A stretch of 64,000 nt of DNA from Winogradskyella sp. PG-2 (GCF_000828715.1 NZ_AP014583.1:2540001-2604000); one strand, 5' to 3'. Counted from the first letter of the stretch, positions 9,568 to 19,244 are shown. Translations and numbers: made by a program. Notes: generated by a model not told the origin, from the letters alone.

Positions 9568-9724
9568 GAACTTTATGTATCGCGTTTATATGATGATTAG
9601 TAGCGGACAATTATACGTTTTATTTTCCGCAACAACAATATATTAAAAAGTGAGTAAAAATTAATATAATGTCGAGCTACAGTTTTTTAATATAGATATT
9701 ACATCACACTGAAATTATTCTTTA

Positions 9725-10063
9725 CTATGAATACTTTCTTGTCCAAATCAGATTAGTTATGATTATTGGTATCAGTCCAAAAATTGCGATATATCCAACA
9801 GGTCCTTTTGGGTTAATTATAAATCCGATTAGTAGTAAAATAGGAATGATTATAAGTTTTATATACTTTAATTTAGTTAGATTCTTTTTGAAAGTGAGTA
9901 CAGTTCCATTTACCATCGATAAAATCAGAGCCGGTATTGAGTAGATAACCAAAGCTATTGTAAAATGAAAGTCAAAGTATATTTGTTGTAGAAATAAAGC
10001 GCTAATTATTATTCCAAAGATTGAAAATAAGAAGCAAATAATTGTAATGTCCCAGAATTTCAT
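9725..10063 (-). CDS. Small four-helix membrane protein, unknown
   Basis: I place the start at the ATG at 10063 (MKFWDITIICFLFSIFG), giving 112 residues with about four hydrophobic segments. The open frame continues upstream through the cassette end into R226, giving an extension MRRASLRHTQWALYT. The same extension appears in front of two unrelated genes, so it is repeat-derived and not part of this protein. No family is recognised. Confidence 0.55.
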   Translation of the reverse strand: MKFWDITIICFLFSIFGIIISALFLQQIYFDFHFTIALVIYSIPALILSMVNGTVLTFKKNLTKLKYIKLIIIPILLLIGFIINPKGPVGYIAIFGLIPIIITNLIWTRKYS

Positions 10064-10078
10064 TGAACTTGTGTATAA

Positions 10079-10304
10079 CGCCCACTGTGTATGGCGTAGT
10101 GAGGCGCGCCTCACGGAAAGCCATTGTTGCGCCTGATTAGCTATACACGCTGTTGTGTGTAGTATCGTTCGGAGTTCTCGTAGACTCGACTAAATATACA
10201 TAAAATTAGCGAGGTGCGACAAACAGTGGGCGTTGGTATGTAATTAGTAGAAGGGCAGCGTTTGGAAAACGCGATTCTACGTGCCGTAGGCAATTACATA
10301 CCAA
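10079..10304. repeat. R226 unit copy D
   Basis: Full-length 226-bp copy inserted at GTGTATAA|C. It shows the TTAGCGAGG variant in the middle and GCCGTAGG near the right end. Confidence 0.9.
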
Positions 10305-10428
10305 CGGTTTCGGCTATGATTTCGTTGCGGGCAGAAAATCAATAGATTTTCAACCGCACTAAATCAGCCATTTTTAAAAATACGATTTTTACTCGAAGTT
10401 CAATCCTAGCAATGAATTATAGCCGTTG
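10305..10428 (-). other. attC-like cassette junction S4 (120-bp class)
   Basis: The arms CGGCTATGATTTCGTTGC and GCAATGAATTATAGCCG pair well. Compared with S2, GTGTAT/ATACAC is replaced by GGCTAT/ATAGCC and TTAG/TTAA by TTCG/TGAA, so paired positions change together. Confidence 0.7.
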
Positions 10429-13400
10429 TTGGCTACAGTTTTAAAATGCAAACTAGTTTTTGTAACACAGTAATAGTCATTATTTCCAAAAGATCATCTT
10501 GAACCCTCAATGAAGTTTATTTCATCTTATTTTACAAAGTACATGTCTAATTCACCTTTACCCTTGGCATGGATTTTTCCTCTACACTCGCATTTGACGG
10601 CATGCTTGACAAGCTGATAAGTGGAATCTGAAATATTTATTCTACCTGGCTCACCTGAAGATTCCATCCTACTAGCCGTATTTATGGTATCGCCAAAAAG
10701 GTCATAGTTGAATTTCTTCTTCCCAACTACTCCAGCCACTATTGGACCAGAGTGTATTCCAACTCTCATATTCCATTTTAGCTTATGGTCCTTATTTCTC
10801 TTCTCTAGATAGGATAACATTTTTTGTGCGGCTATGATACAATTAATAGCATGCTCTGCCGTCTCCTCTTCAAGCCCGTATGCAGCAACATAAGCATCAC
10901 CAATTGTTTCAATTTTTTGAATACCTGTCTCCTCAACGATTTCATCGAATCGTCCAAAAATATCATTGAGTTCATCGACCAGAGTAATTGCCGGGATGGA
11001 TGCTACTAGCTCAGTAAACCCTTTAAAATCAGTCATGAGAATTGTGACATTCTTATGTCTTTTTGGAATTACGCTACCGGTTTCTTTTAGTTCTTGAGCA
11101 ATTTCTTTGGGTAGAATATTGAGTAAAAGATTGTCTGACTTCTTTTTTTCTAGAATTAATTCATTGGTCCGTTCCAGAACGGTTTCTTCCAACTTTTCCT
11201 TTTCAGCAATAAGTTTTCGTTCCCTGTATTTACTAAAGCTCCTGAAGCCAACAAGAAATATAAGTATATAGGATATATAGGCCCTGAGTGTTCTATACCA
11301 AGGCGGTAGCACAGTAAATGAATACGTTAATGGTTCCGACCAAACCCCACCAGTAATTTGAGAACGTACGTAAAATGTGTAATCCCCTTCAAAAATATTT
11401 CCGAAAGTGGCAGAGGTCTGGTTTGACGGAGGGCTCCAAGAGTCGCTGTATCCTTCCAACTTAAATTGATAATTAACAAGTTTTGGGTCGGCAGGCTCGA
11501 TGGCGCAAAATTCTACGGTTAAATTGTTCTGGGAGTGGGGTAAGACCAAGTTTTGCGGAATGGAATTAAAAGGGCTAACAGTATCAAATGCTAAGTCCTT
11601 AAATTTTGACCTCAACTCTAATCTTTCTTCACTACTTAATGGTTTTCCATAAGTGGAAATCTCTTCAGAAATGGATGCATCTACCGTATATGAAGAATCG
11701 ATGGTATTTTCTTGCTTGTCCTTATCCAACGTTAAACTTCGCCAGGAAATGTTTTCGTTATTAATTTTAATGGCTGTAAGTGTATTTTTAGGTGCACCTT
11801 TATTTTTAGATAGTTCTTTGTAATCCATTCGAACTAAACCACTCTTTTCTGAGCCCGTAGCTATCCATAGCATACCTTTTTTATCTAAATAGATGCCACG
11901 TTGTCCTCGGTTAACATCTTTAATCTGATATCCCGTACTGGTGTTGTAAATTTCAAATTTAGGTACGTACTTGGATAATTCACTATTTGAAATTTTGTTA
12001 TTCACATTAACATGAAGACTTTCTGAGTTTTTTTGAAAGTCACTTAACTTCCTTTTTTGATCAAACCCCTTAAGTATAGCAATACCATTATTGGTTCCGA
12101 TTACGATGTCACTTTCCTCTGATAGGGCCACCTGTGTGATGACATCATCAGTTAATCCATCCTGCATTGTAAATTGATGAAAAGAATCTCCATCAAATCG
12201 GTACAAGCCCTTCCCGTAAGTGCCCAACCAGAGATTCCCTTCTTTATCCTCAACGATGGATTTAATATCTACATCATCTGGTACGTTCTCCCCAGAGTAG
12301 TTGACAAAGGATTGACCATTAAACTTGCTAATACCACCTGCCGTACCAAACCAGAAATCTCCATTTTTAGCTTTTGTTATGCAAAATACGTGCTTGTTGA
12401 CTAGTCCATTTCTGTCCGAAAAATTAGTAAACGACTTTCCATCGAATATGCTTATTCCGGCAGACGTGGCAATATATAAGGAGTCATTTTGGTCATGATA
12501 AATGAAATAAACCTGGGGGGAGGCCAATCCTTGATTCTTTGATAATATAGTAAAAGACTCTTTATCAAACTTTATGAGACCACCATAACCAATATTAGTG
12601 GTGCCTAACCAAATATTGCCTTTACGGTCTGTTTCAATTGCCCAAAAAATTTGTGTGGGCAATCCTTGTCTTATGCTAAAGTTCAAAAAATGAACACCAT
12701 CAAATCGACTTATTCCTTCTGAGTTTCCGGCAAACCAGAGATTACCTTCATCATCTTGAACAATACTTCTAATACTCCTGTCAATGATTCCTTGTTCTCG
12801 TTTGATATTAAGAATTGCATCTCCTGCATATTTGATTATGCCTGCATTTGTTCCCATCCAAATATTGCCGCTTGCATCTTCTACAATATTTTCTATTTCA
12901 TTATTTTCTGTTTCTCTCGAGGGATTGATTGAAGTGAAATTTGAACCATCAAAGCGAAGTATTTCTTCTCCCCGAATTACAAGCCAAATATTATCTTTAC
13001 TATCTAAAAATGTATAAGTTTTCGAATATTTATTGAATTTTTTATTGACAGGATAATAACTGATTTTCTCTTTGGTAACTTTTGCAAGGCCAAAGGGTGA
13101 TCCTATCCAGATATTTTGATTATTGTCAATAATAATTTGTCGGATGGGCCTGTACTTGGGATCGATCTCATCGGTTTTATGAGTGAACTTCTGACCATCG
13201 TAAATGCTTATTCCATTTTCATTAGCTATGAATAATTCACCCTGTTCATTCTGGACTACTGTATGTAAGCGATTAGAGGAAAGACCGTTATTTTTTGTAT
13301 AAAGTGTGTTGCCATTAGTAGTGTGATGAACAAGGCCTTTATAAGTGGAAAACCAAAATGTCTCATCCCTGTCTTGAAGAATGTGAGTTACCTTACTTTG

Positions 13401-14116
13401 ATTATATACAGTTGTAAAACCTGCCCCATCGAATTTGGAAACGCCTTTGTCTGTGGCTATCCATATATTTCCTTGATTGTCTTCTGTAATGTTAGAAATT
13501 TCATTACTAATTAATCCTTGTGCTGTTGTATATTTAGTGAAATCTTTTCCATTGTATTTACTCAGGCCTGCAACAAATGTTCCGAACCAAAGGTTGCCTT
13601 TTGAATCTGCAAATGAGCAAGAGATTAGGTCAACAGCCACACCTTCCTCAGTAGAATAATTTTGGAATATCGTTGAGAATTCGGCCTCGACTTCAACAGG
13701 AGGTTTCAGTCGGGCTTTTTTAAAGATTGGGTGAAACTCAGCGCGGCCGGATGAGCCTGTTTTTGGAATTTTAATTTTCAATGGTGTTGGCTTGTTTTCT
13801 AGCCATATGGGTTTGGGCCGTAGACTGTCCGGTAGATCAGCGAGGAGAATGGTGTCTGGCGAGACTATATTAACTTGAATGGATTGTTGTTTACCTACAA
13901 GTTCAAACTCTTCATGGTCTTGCTTACATCCTACAAGAACTATTATGGCGATACAACCAGACAGACGATACCATAGCTTTGATCTAAAAAAGAGCTTATT
14001 CCATAGCATTCTTACCAATATCATTTGTGTTTTAATCGGTATTTATTTGGTTTAAAATCTAAGCAATTTACTAGAAAGTTTTGAATAGACCTAAACTTAA
14101 TTTTGATTGTAGCCAA
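10429..14116 (-). mobile_element. Cassette 4 (large sensor-cyclase gene)
   Basis: The ends GTTGGCTACA and TGTAGCCAAC are a perfect 10-bp pair. At 3.7 kb it is the largest cassette of the array. Confidence 0.7.
10527..14024 (-). CDS. Lipoprotein-anchored beta-propeller sensor with class III adenylyl cyclase domain
   Basis: The 1165-residue protein has a basic N-terminus, a hydrophobic segment and a lipobox-like LVGC near residue 33. About a dozen propeller repeats follow (for example GNLWFGTFVAGLSKYNG and NIWIATDKGVSKFDG), then a Y_Y_Y-type Ig domain (FKLEGYSDSW). A membrane helix (YISYILIFLVGF), a short coiled coil and a class III cyclase domain complete it. The cyclase has both metal aspartates (LMTDFKGF and TIGDAY). 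The purine-selecting Lys (QKIETIGD) and Asp (NYDLFGDTIN) predict ATP rather than GTP as substrate. It probably turns a periplasmic signal into cAMP. A Crp/Fnr-type regulator lies at 47483, but no link between them is shown. Confidence 0.88.
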   Translation of the reverse strand: MILVRMLWNKLFFRSKLWYRLSGCIAIIVLVGCKQDHEEFELVGKQQSIQVNIVSPDTILLADLPDSLRPKPIWLENKPTPLKIKIPKTGSSGRAEFHPIFKKARLKPPVEVEAEFSTIFQNYSTEEGVAVDLISCSFADSKGNLWFGTFVAGLSKYNGKDFTKYTTAQGLISNEISNITEDNQGNIWIATDKGVSKFDGAGFTTVYNQSKVTHILQDRDETFWFSTYKGLVHHTTNGNTLYTKNNGLSSNRLHTVVQNEQGELFIANENGISIYDGQKFTHKTDEIDPKYRPIRQIIIDNNQNIWIGSPFGLAKVTKEKISYYPVNKKFNKYSKTYTFLDSKDNIWLVIRGEEILRFDGSNFTSINPSRETENNEIENIVEDASGNIWMGTNAGIIKYAGDAILNIKREQGIIDRSIRSIVQDDEGNLWFAGNSEGISRFDGVHFLNFSIRQGLPTQIFWAIETDRKGNIWLGTTNIGYGGLIKFDKESFTILSKNQGLASPQVYFIYHDQNDSLYIATSAGISIFDGKSFTNFSDRNGLVNKHVFCITKAKNGDFWFGTAGGISKFNGQSFVNYSGENVPDDVDIKSIVEDKEGNLWLGTYGKGLYRFDGDSFHQFTMQDGLTDDVITQVALSEESDIVIGTNNGIAILKGFDQKRKLSDFQKNSESLHVNVNNKISNSELSKYVPKFEIYNTSTGYQIKDVNRGQRGIYLDKKGMLWIATGSEKSGLVRMDYKELSKNKGAPKNTLTAIKINNENISWRSLTLDKDKQENTIDSSYTVDASISEEISTYGKPLSSEERLELRSKFKDLAFDTVSPFNSIPQNLVLPHSQNNLTVEFCAIEPADPKLVNYQFKLEGYSDSWSPPSNQTSATFGNIFEGDYTFYVRSQITGGVWSEPLTYSFTVLPPWYRTLRAYISYILIFLVGFRSFSKYRERKLIAEKEKLEETVLERTNELILEKKKSDNLLLNILPKEIAQELKETGSVIPKRHKNVTILMTDFKGFTELVASIPAITLVDELNDIFGRFDEIVEETGIQKIETIGDAYVAAYGLEEETAEHAINCIIAAQKMLSYLEKRNKDHKLKWNMRVGIHSGPIVAGVVGKKKFNYDLFGDTINTASRMESSGEPGRINISDSTYQLVKHAVKCECRGKIHAKGKGELDMYFVK

Positions 14117-14299
14117 CGTCTCGGCTATGGTTAGTGCGGGAATTAAAAGTAATTAATTTCCGATTAAGCACTTAGCCAAAACTTTTTATTTTGTTTTATC
14201 TTTTTTGTTTCAAAGCCAAATCAAAAGATTTGGCGGACTTAGATAAAAACCGCTAAACTTTGGGTTAATCACCAAAACCCGTATTAATTATAGCCATTG
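14117..14299 (-). other. attC-like cassette junction S5 (185-bp class)
   Basis: The outer arms are CGGCTATGG and ATTATAGCC. The inner perfect hairpin GCCAAATC-AAAA-GATTTGGC is characteristic of this size class. There is no R226 at this junction. Confidence 0.68.
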
Positions 14300-14839
14300 T
14301 TAGCTATAGTTTTTATTTGCGTTTGCTATAATGTCTTTATCGTCTTCAAAAAGTTTTAATACCCAATCTGGTGCTTTTGTTGTTTCAGTAGCCCCAACTT
14401 CTTCCATAATCTCTGAAAGAGCTGTTGGAATGCTCTTTTTCCAAACTAGCGTGCGAACAATGCCCACAGCCTTTATTTCTTTTTCTTGCTCAAAATAATG
14501 TATATAGTAAACCCATTTATCATCCATTCCAGAAAATTCTAATATAACGTCAAATTTTGTCCAAATTTTTAGAGGTCTGCGATATATCAATTTTTGAGAA
14601 CCTAATGATGGTGCTAATTTTCTTTTAACTATAGCCTTATATAATTTAGATCTAGCGATTAGTTCCCAACGAATGAAGTCCATGTATACTGGATACTTTG
14701 CAGCTGTCATAACTCTTAATCCATCACAGTCAAATGGTCCTACTCTGAAGGTCCTTCTTATTGTTTGATTATAATTCACTTCACTTTGAAAATTCTTGAG
14801 AATCAATATTTTCAAAATAGTATACCAGTAATAAATCAT
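14300..14839 (-). CDS. Acyl-CoA thioesterase-like protein (4HBT hotdog, THEM6-like)
   Basis: The 179-residue protein has an N-terminal hydrophobic segment and a hotdog thioesterase fold. It is recognisable from the block FRVGPFDCDGLRVMTAAKYPVYMDF in outline, and from RPLKIWTKFDVILEFSG and VGIVRTLVWKK. Members of this branch are uncharacterised thioesterases acting on acyl-CoA or acyl-ACP. Its TAA stop coincides with the cassette core GTTA, so the gene fills the cassette to the last base. Confidence 0.75.
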   Translation of the reverse strand: MIYYWYTILKILILKNFQSEVNYNQTIRRTFRVGPFDCDGLRVMTAAKYPVYMDFIRWELIARSKLYKAIVKRKLAPSLGSQKLIYRRPLKIWTKFDVILEFSGMDDKWVYYIHYFEQEKEIKAVGIVRTLVWKKSIPTALSEIMEEVGATETTKAPDWVLKLFEDDKDIIANANKNYS

Positions 14840-14884
14840 ATATTTTTAGATCAATTTTGTTTTGAGTAATCAAATTATAGCCAA
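14300..14884 (-). mobile_element. Cassette 5 (thioesterase)
   Basis: The ends GTTAGCTATA and TATAGCCAAC differ at one paired position, making a G-T rather than a Watson-Crick step. Confidence 0.66.
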
Positions 14885-15110
14885 CGCCCACTGTGTATGG
14901 CGTAGTGAGGCGCGCCTCACGGAAAGCCATTGTTGCGCCTGATTAGCTATACACGCTGTTGTGTGTAGTATCGTTCGGAGTTCTCGTAGACTCGACTAAA
15001 TATACATAAAATTGGCGAGGTGCGACAAACAGTGGGCGTTGGAATGTAATTAGTAGAAGGGCAGCGTTTGGAAAACGCGATTCTACGTGCCGTAGGCAAT
15101 TACATACCAA
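14885..15110. repeat. R226 unit copy E
   Basis: Full-length copy at TATAGCCAA|C. One private change, GTTGGAATG for GTTGGTATG, breaks the otherwise perfect inverted repeat of the mini-cassette. Confidence 0.9.
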
Positions 15111-15294
15111 CGGTTTGTGTATGAAACGTAGCGTCCAAAGAGACACTAACTTTTCGGATTTAGCACTAGCCGAATTTTTATATTTTGTTTTTAACTTATC
15201 AATCTTAAAAGCCAAATTATAAAAATTTGGCAGACTTGGCAAATAAACAATAACCTCTGATTAAGCCTATAATAGCTATGTTTTATACACGGTG
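15111..15294 (-). other. attC-like cassette junction S6 (185-bp class)
   Basis: The arms are GTGTATGAAACGTAGCG and AGCTATGTTTTATACAC. An inner AGCCAAATT faces AATTTGGC. It flanks the first Fic cassette on its gene 3' side. Confidence 0.66.
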
Positions 15295-16341
15295 TTGTGC
15301 CCAGTTATTTTAGTCGATACATCGTTTTATTTTTTTCTCCGATTTTTTCAAATAAACCGATTTCAGCTCCTTTTTTCAAATCTCTACTAGCTGTTGCAGA
15401 AGAAATATCCTTAAAAATATCCATATAATCTTTTCTTGTAAATTCAGTTTTATTCAAGGATATATAATATTCTAACCGGTCTTTTTCACTTAAAGTTCTA
15501 TTATTGAATTCTAATAATTGGCTTATTGAAATGTCAATTACGTTTAGCATATATTGGATAAATTTAGTTGATTTTCCAGATTTATCACTTTCAGCCAAGG
15601 CTTTATAATATTTTTCTTGGTCGTTGCTAATTAAAGTTTCAAATGGTAGAAACTCAAATATTGGATATTTTTCCATTAAAATTAAAGTTTGCCATAATCG
15701 TCCCATTCTGCCATTTCCATCTAAAAAAGGATGTATAAATTCCATTTCGTAATGAAAAACACAACTTTTAATTAACTCAATTTCATCTGACTTTTTTAAA
15801 TATTCAAAAAGGTCTTTCATTAAGTATGGCACATTTTCAAAAGGTGGTGCTAAATGCTCAACTTTAGAGCCTTTAACGATTCCTACACTTTGATTTCTAT
15901 ATTTGCCAGAATTTTCAATTAGATCTTCCATTAAGTTTTGATGTGCCTTTAAAAATGATTTTTCATTAGAAGGATTGTATTCTTCTAAATTTTCATAGAT
16001 TTTAATAGCGTTTAAAACTTCAAGAACATCTTTTTCAGGACCAATAACTCTTTTGTTTTCAAGAAGTGCTGTTATTTGTTCTTCCGTGAGTGTGTTTCCT
16101 TCTATTTTTAATGAAGAATGAATAGTTTTAATCCTATTTTGTTTTCTGAGTTTCGGTGAAGGTTTGTTTAATAAATTAGCATTTACTTCTCCTATTTTCT
16201 CAGAAATAGAAGTTATTAATTTTAAAATCGAAGATGTTATTTCGTAAGGTGGTTTCATTATGATACTATCATTTGATACTATCAAAGATACATTCATTTC
16301 CTTTAATTATATAATAGAACGGATTTTTTAATTGGGCACAA
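15295..16341 (-). mobile_element. Cassette 6 (Fic, copy 1)
   Basis: The ends are GTTGTGCCCA and TGGGCACAAC. The body is almost identical to cassette 24 at 35387-36433, but the sites on both sides differ. Confidence 0.72.
15305..16297 (-). CDS. Fic-domain AMP transferase-like protein, copy 1
   Basis: The protein has 330 residues. The Fic catalytic motif HPFLDGNGRMGR is near residue 193, and a C-terminal winged helix follows. An N-terminal inhibitory helix SLKIEGN fits the class II pattern S/TxxxE(G/N), so the enzyme is probably autoinhibited. Fic proteins transfer AMP or other nucleotidyl groups to target hydroxyls. No separate antitoxin gene shares the cassette. A purine-rich AAAGGA lies close to the ATG at 16297; the alternative ATG at 16258 would drop 13 residues. 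Confidence 0.9.
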   Translation of the reverse strand: MNVSLIVSNDSIIMKPPYEITSSILKLITSISEKIGEVNANLLNKPSPKLRKQNRIKTIHSSLKIEGNTLTEEQITALLENKRVIGPEKDVLEVLNAIKIYENLEEYNPSNEKSFLKAHQNLMEDLIENSGKYRNQSVGIVKGSKVEHLAPPFENVPYLMKDLFEYLKKSDEIELIKSCVFHYEMEFIHPFLDGNGRMGRLWQTLILMEKYPIFEFLPFETLISNDQEKYYKALAESDKSGKSTKFIQYMLNVIDISISQLLEFNNRTLSEKDRLEYYISLNKTEFTRKDYMDIFKDISSATASRDLKKGAEIGLFEKIGEKNKTMYRLK

Positions 16342-16567
16342 CGCCCACTGTGTATGGCGTAGTGAGGCGCGCCTCACGGAAAGCCATTGTTGCGCCTGAT
16401 TAGCTATACACGCTGTTGTGTGTAGTATCGTTCGGAGTTCTCGTAGACTCGACTAAATATACATAAAATTGGCGAGGTGCTACAAACAGTGGGCGTTGGT
16501 ATGTAATTAGTAGAAGGGCAGCGTTTGGAAAACGCGATTCTACGTGCCGTAGGCAATTACATACCAA
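16342..16567. repeat. R226 unit copy F
   Basis: Full-length copy at GGGCACAA|C. It has the private change GGTGCTACAAAC in place of GGTGCGACAAAC. Confidence 0.9.
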
Positions 16568-16687
16568 CGGTCTTGTGTATGATTTCGTTGCGTGTTTAAG
16601 CACTAAAGTTAGCAAATAAATCACAGATAGAAAGTCCGCGAGGACTTTCGTAAGTAGACTATAACTAGCAATGAATTATACATGGTG
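16568..16687 (-). other. attC-like cassette junction S7 (120-bp class)
   Basis: The arms are GTGTATGATTTCGTTGC and GCAATGAATTATACAT. The apical hairpin GAAAGTCC-GCGA-GGACTTTC has a GNRA-type loop. Confidence 0.7.
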
Positions 16688-17241
16688 TTGGCAGTAGTTA
16701 CTTTTTCCAAAATTCATACCATTTATTTGTTTTAATTGATTCGTCAGAAATTAATTGAGCTCCATTATTCATCTGGTTAATGTATTTCTTTTGGCAAGAG
16801 TCATATTTCCAGTAATTGTTAATATCAATACTTGTTTTGTCAAATTCTTCATATCCATTTCCAGAAACTTTTCTATTTATAAAATTAACAGAGTGACTAT
16901 ACGTTTTTATGTCAACTTCCTGATAGTGGTATATTAAAAAATCATTCAGTTTTAGCCGCATAGCGAACTCAACTAACAAGAGAGACTTATAATCAGCAAT
17001 TTCAGCAGACTCTCCAAGTATACCATCATCCCAGAAATCATCAAGATACTTATCAAAAATCTCTTTGAGTGATTTATATGATTTAGATAAGTCTTCTATT
17101 TGGCTAATTTCACTGCCATCATCATCAAAAGGTATAATTAGATATCCGTTCTCATAGAAATGAGGGATTTCTGAATCTATGCTTATTGATTCTTTTGTTA
17201 TTATTAGTGTTATTCGATGTGCCATCTAAAATTACTGCCAA
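16688..17241 (-). mobile_element. Cassette 7 (unknown protein)
   Basis: The ends GTTGGCAGTA and TACTGCCAAC are a perfect pair. One gene occupies nearly all of it. Confidence 0.7.
16698..17225 (-). CDS. Unknown acidic cytoplasmic protein
   Basis: The 175-residue protein has no signal peptide or membrane segment. It is rich in Asp, Glu and Tyr, with a central helix (FDKYLDDFWDDGILGESAEI). Nothing in it matches a family I recognise. Small acidic cassette proteins are often immunity or antitoxin-like, but there is no direct evidence for that here. Confidence 0.6.
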   Translation of the reverse strand: MAHRITLIITKESISIDSEIPHFYENGYLIIPFDDDGSEISQIEDLSKSYKSLKEIFDKYLDDFWDDGILGESAEIADYKSLLLVEFAMRLKLNDFLIYHYQEVDIKTYSHSVNFINRKVSGNGYEEFDKTSIDINNYWKYDSCQKKYINQMNNGAQLISDESIKTNKWYEFWKK

Positions 17242-17467
17242 CGCCCACTGTGTATGGCGTAGTGAGGCGCGCCTCACGGAAAGCCATTGTTGCGCCTGAT
17301 TAGCTATACACGCTGTTGTGTGTAGTATCGTTCGGAGTTCTCGTAGACTCGACTAAATATACATAAAATTGGCGAGGTGCGACAAACAGTGGGCGTTGGT
17401 ATGTAATTAGTAGAAGGGCAGCGTTTGGAAAACGCGATTCTACGTGCCGCAGGCAATTACATACCAA
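17242..17467. repeat. R226 unit copy G
   Basis: Full-length copy at ACTGCCAA|C, with the GCCGCAGG variant at the right hairpin. Confidence 0.9.
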
Positions 17468-17586
17468 CGGTCTCGTATATAAAAAGTAGCGGATTTTAAG
17501 CACTAATTTTTTAGATTATAACAGACCTTTAATTTATTCATTTTGTTTCGATTAAGCGATTAGACCGCTATTTTTTATATACGTTG
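17468..17586 (-). other. attC-like cassette junction S8 (120-bp class)
   Basis: The arms are CGTATATAAAAAGTAGCGG and CCGCTATTTTTTATATACG, an unusually long near-perfect pair. The last codons of the MutS-like gene read into its right arm. S10 is a close relative. Confidence 0.7.
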
Positions 17587-19244
17587 TTGCCAGTAGTGTT
17601 TTTTGTTAAATATGTTTGGTCTAATTCTTTGGCTATTCCAATTGCTTCTTTCACAACTTCTTTCGGATAATCGTTAATTTCAAGTATTCTAATGGCATTT
17701 CTGTTTTTTAGTTTTCCTTCTTTCAGTTTATAATCAAATCCTATAGTCTTCTCGTTTACTGTTTCACTAAAGTGATATAGTTCATATTCATCTGACAGCA
17801 TATCGGTTAATTCTATGTCGTGAGTTGAAACCAATATTTTATTGTTATTCTTTGTTAAAGCAGATAAAACAGATTTTCCAGCAGAAATTCGTTCTACGGT
17901 ATTTGTGCCTTTAAATATTTCATCCAAAAGGAATAAATTTTTGTTTTCGTTTTTACTCTCTTTTAGCATTTCTTTTATGGTTAATACTTCTTCAAAATAA
18001 TAACTTTTATTGTTCATCAAATCATCACTTATTCGGATAGCTGAAAACACTTTTAATAAATGAAAAGTCATAGATTTAGCAAAACAAGTATTAATGGTAA
18101 GACCTGTGATTACATTTAGTCCAATTGCACGAATAAAAGTGGTTTTTCCAGACATGTTTGAGCCTGTAAGAAGTATCGATTTTTCCGCTATTTCAATGGT
18201 GTTAATTGTGCAATTAAAAATTAAAGGATGACTTATATCTTGAGCAATGATTTTATCTTCATCATTAATAATTGGCAAACAAAATGTTTTAAGTCCTTTT
18301 CTTAAAGATGCTATGGAAATTAGCATATCAATATGACCAACAAATTTAAAAACGTTTTCTATTTCATCTCTTTTCGTATTGAGCCTTTTTAAAACACCAA
18401 ATAATAATAAAGGCTCAAGTAAAAACATTGTTTTAAAAATCTCAAATATAAGCCAAGCTATGATTTCAAATTCTCCTTGAAGCTGAGCTTCGAGTGAGAA
18501 AAAAGACATTCTGTTTTTAACCTCATTTATTAGTTTAATTGACTTTGGTAATTCAGGATTTAATTTTTTAAATAATGAGCTGGTAAATAAATGAGAAGCG
18601 ACATTATTAAGCTTTAAAAGCGGTGGAATTGAACCTACATATTGTACTAAATTATTTTTATTCCAATAATGAAGCACAAAATTCACGCAAAAAACTCCTA
18701 GTAGAACAATGAAAAATATAGGGTTGAAAAAGCCTAAAATAAGAGAAACTAAACTTGCAAACGACAATAGTTTTATTACAATAAACCATTTTGGTGGATT
18801 AAGATGCTCTTCTTGAAATAAAGAAGATATATAATAAGCATCTTTATGTTTTAGCTTTTCAAGTTTTTTTTGAACCGAAATTCTCAATTCGGGATTTTCC
18901 GATAATTGAGTTATTATTTCTTCGTTTAGCTTGGTTTTCTTTTCATTTACTTTTATAGTACGAAGATGATTGTACAGGTATTGTTGCCCAACTTTTGAAT
19001 GAGTTCGGTCAAGTAGCATAAACAAATCGTCAAAATCCAAGTCGTTATAGGTTTTGTCTGATAATATTTGATAAGCTCTTGAGTTGTCTTTCTTTCTGAA
19101 GTATTTTTCAATACTGTCAAAGTCAAAGGAATCATCTTTCAGTTTTCCGAATGATTCTTTCAGCCTTTGATTTAACTCTTTTTTTCGGTTGAATTTTATT
19201 TGAGAGAAGGTGTATTTTATTTGAAATATTATGTCTTTAATCAT
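17568..19244 (-). CDS. Membrane-associated MutS-family ATPase
   Basis: The 558-residue protein has a MutS core-like helical region and two hydrophobic segments near residues 160-200. Its C-terminal MutS/SMC-type ATPase has a Walker A GSNMSGKTT, a Walker B FLLDEIFKGTN and an H-loop STHDIEL. The mismatch-recognition domain I is absent, so it is not a canonical MutS. Membrane-bound relatives are common in Bacteroidetes and their role is unknown. The last residues, TGNNVYKK, and the stop are encoded by the cassette end and junction S8. The C-terminus therefore depends on which site lies downstream. Confidence 0.85.
   Translation of the reverse strand: MIKDIIFQIKYTFSQIKFNRKKELNQRLKESFGKLKDDSFDFDSIEKYFRKKDNSRAYQILSDKTYNDLDFDDLFMLLDRTHSKVGQQYLYNHLRTIKVNEKKTKLNEEIITQLSENPELRISVQKKLEKLKHKDAYYISSLFQEEHLNPPKWFIVIKLLSFASLVSLILGFFNPIFFIVLLGVFCVNFVLHYWNKNNLVQYVGSIPPLLKLNNVASHLFTSSLFKKLNPELPKSIKLINEVKNRMSFFSLEAQLQGEFEIIAWLIFEIFKTMFLLEPLLLFGVLKRLNTKRDEIENVFKFVGHIDMLISIASLRKGLKTFCLPIINDEDKIIAQDISHPLIFNCTINTIEIAEKSILLTGSNMSGKTTFIRAIGLNVITGLTINTCFAKSMTFHLLKVFSAIRISDDLMNNKSYYFEEVLTIKEMLKESKNENKNLFLLDEIFKGTNTVERISAGKSVLSALTKNNNKILVSTHDIELTDMLSDEYELYHFSETVNEKTIGFDYKLKEGKLKNRNAIRILEINDYPKEVVKEAIGIAKELDQTYLTKNTTGNNVYKK

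Larger units (their letters stand above)
9055..10078 (-). mobile_element. Cassette 3 (two small genes)
   Basis: The ends are GTTATACAC and GTGTATAAC. It contains two minus-strand genes, 9725-10063 and 9055-9567, with 157 bp between them. Confidence 0.68.
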
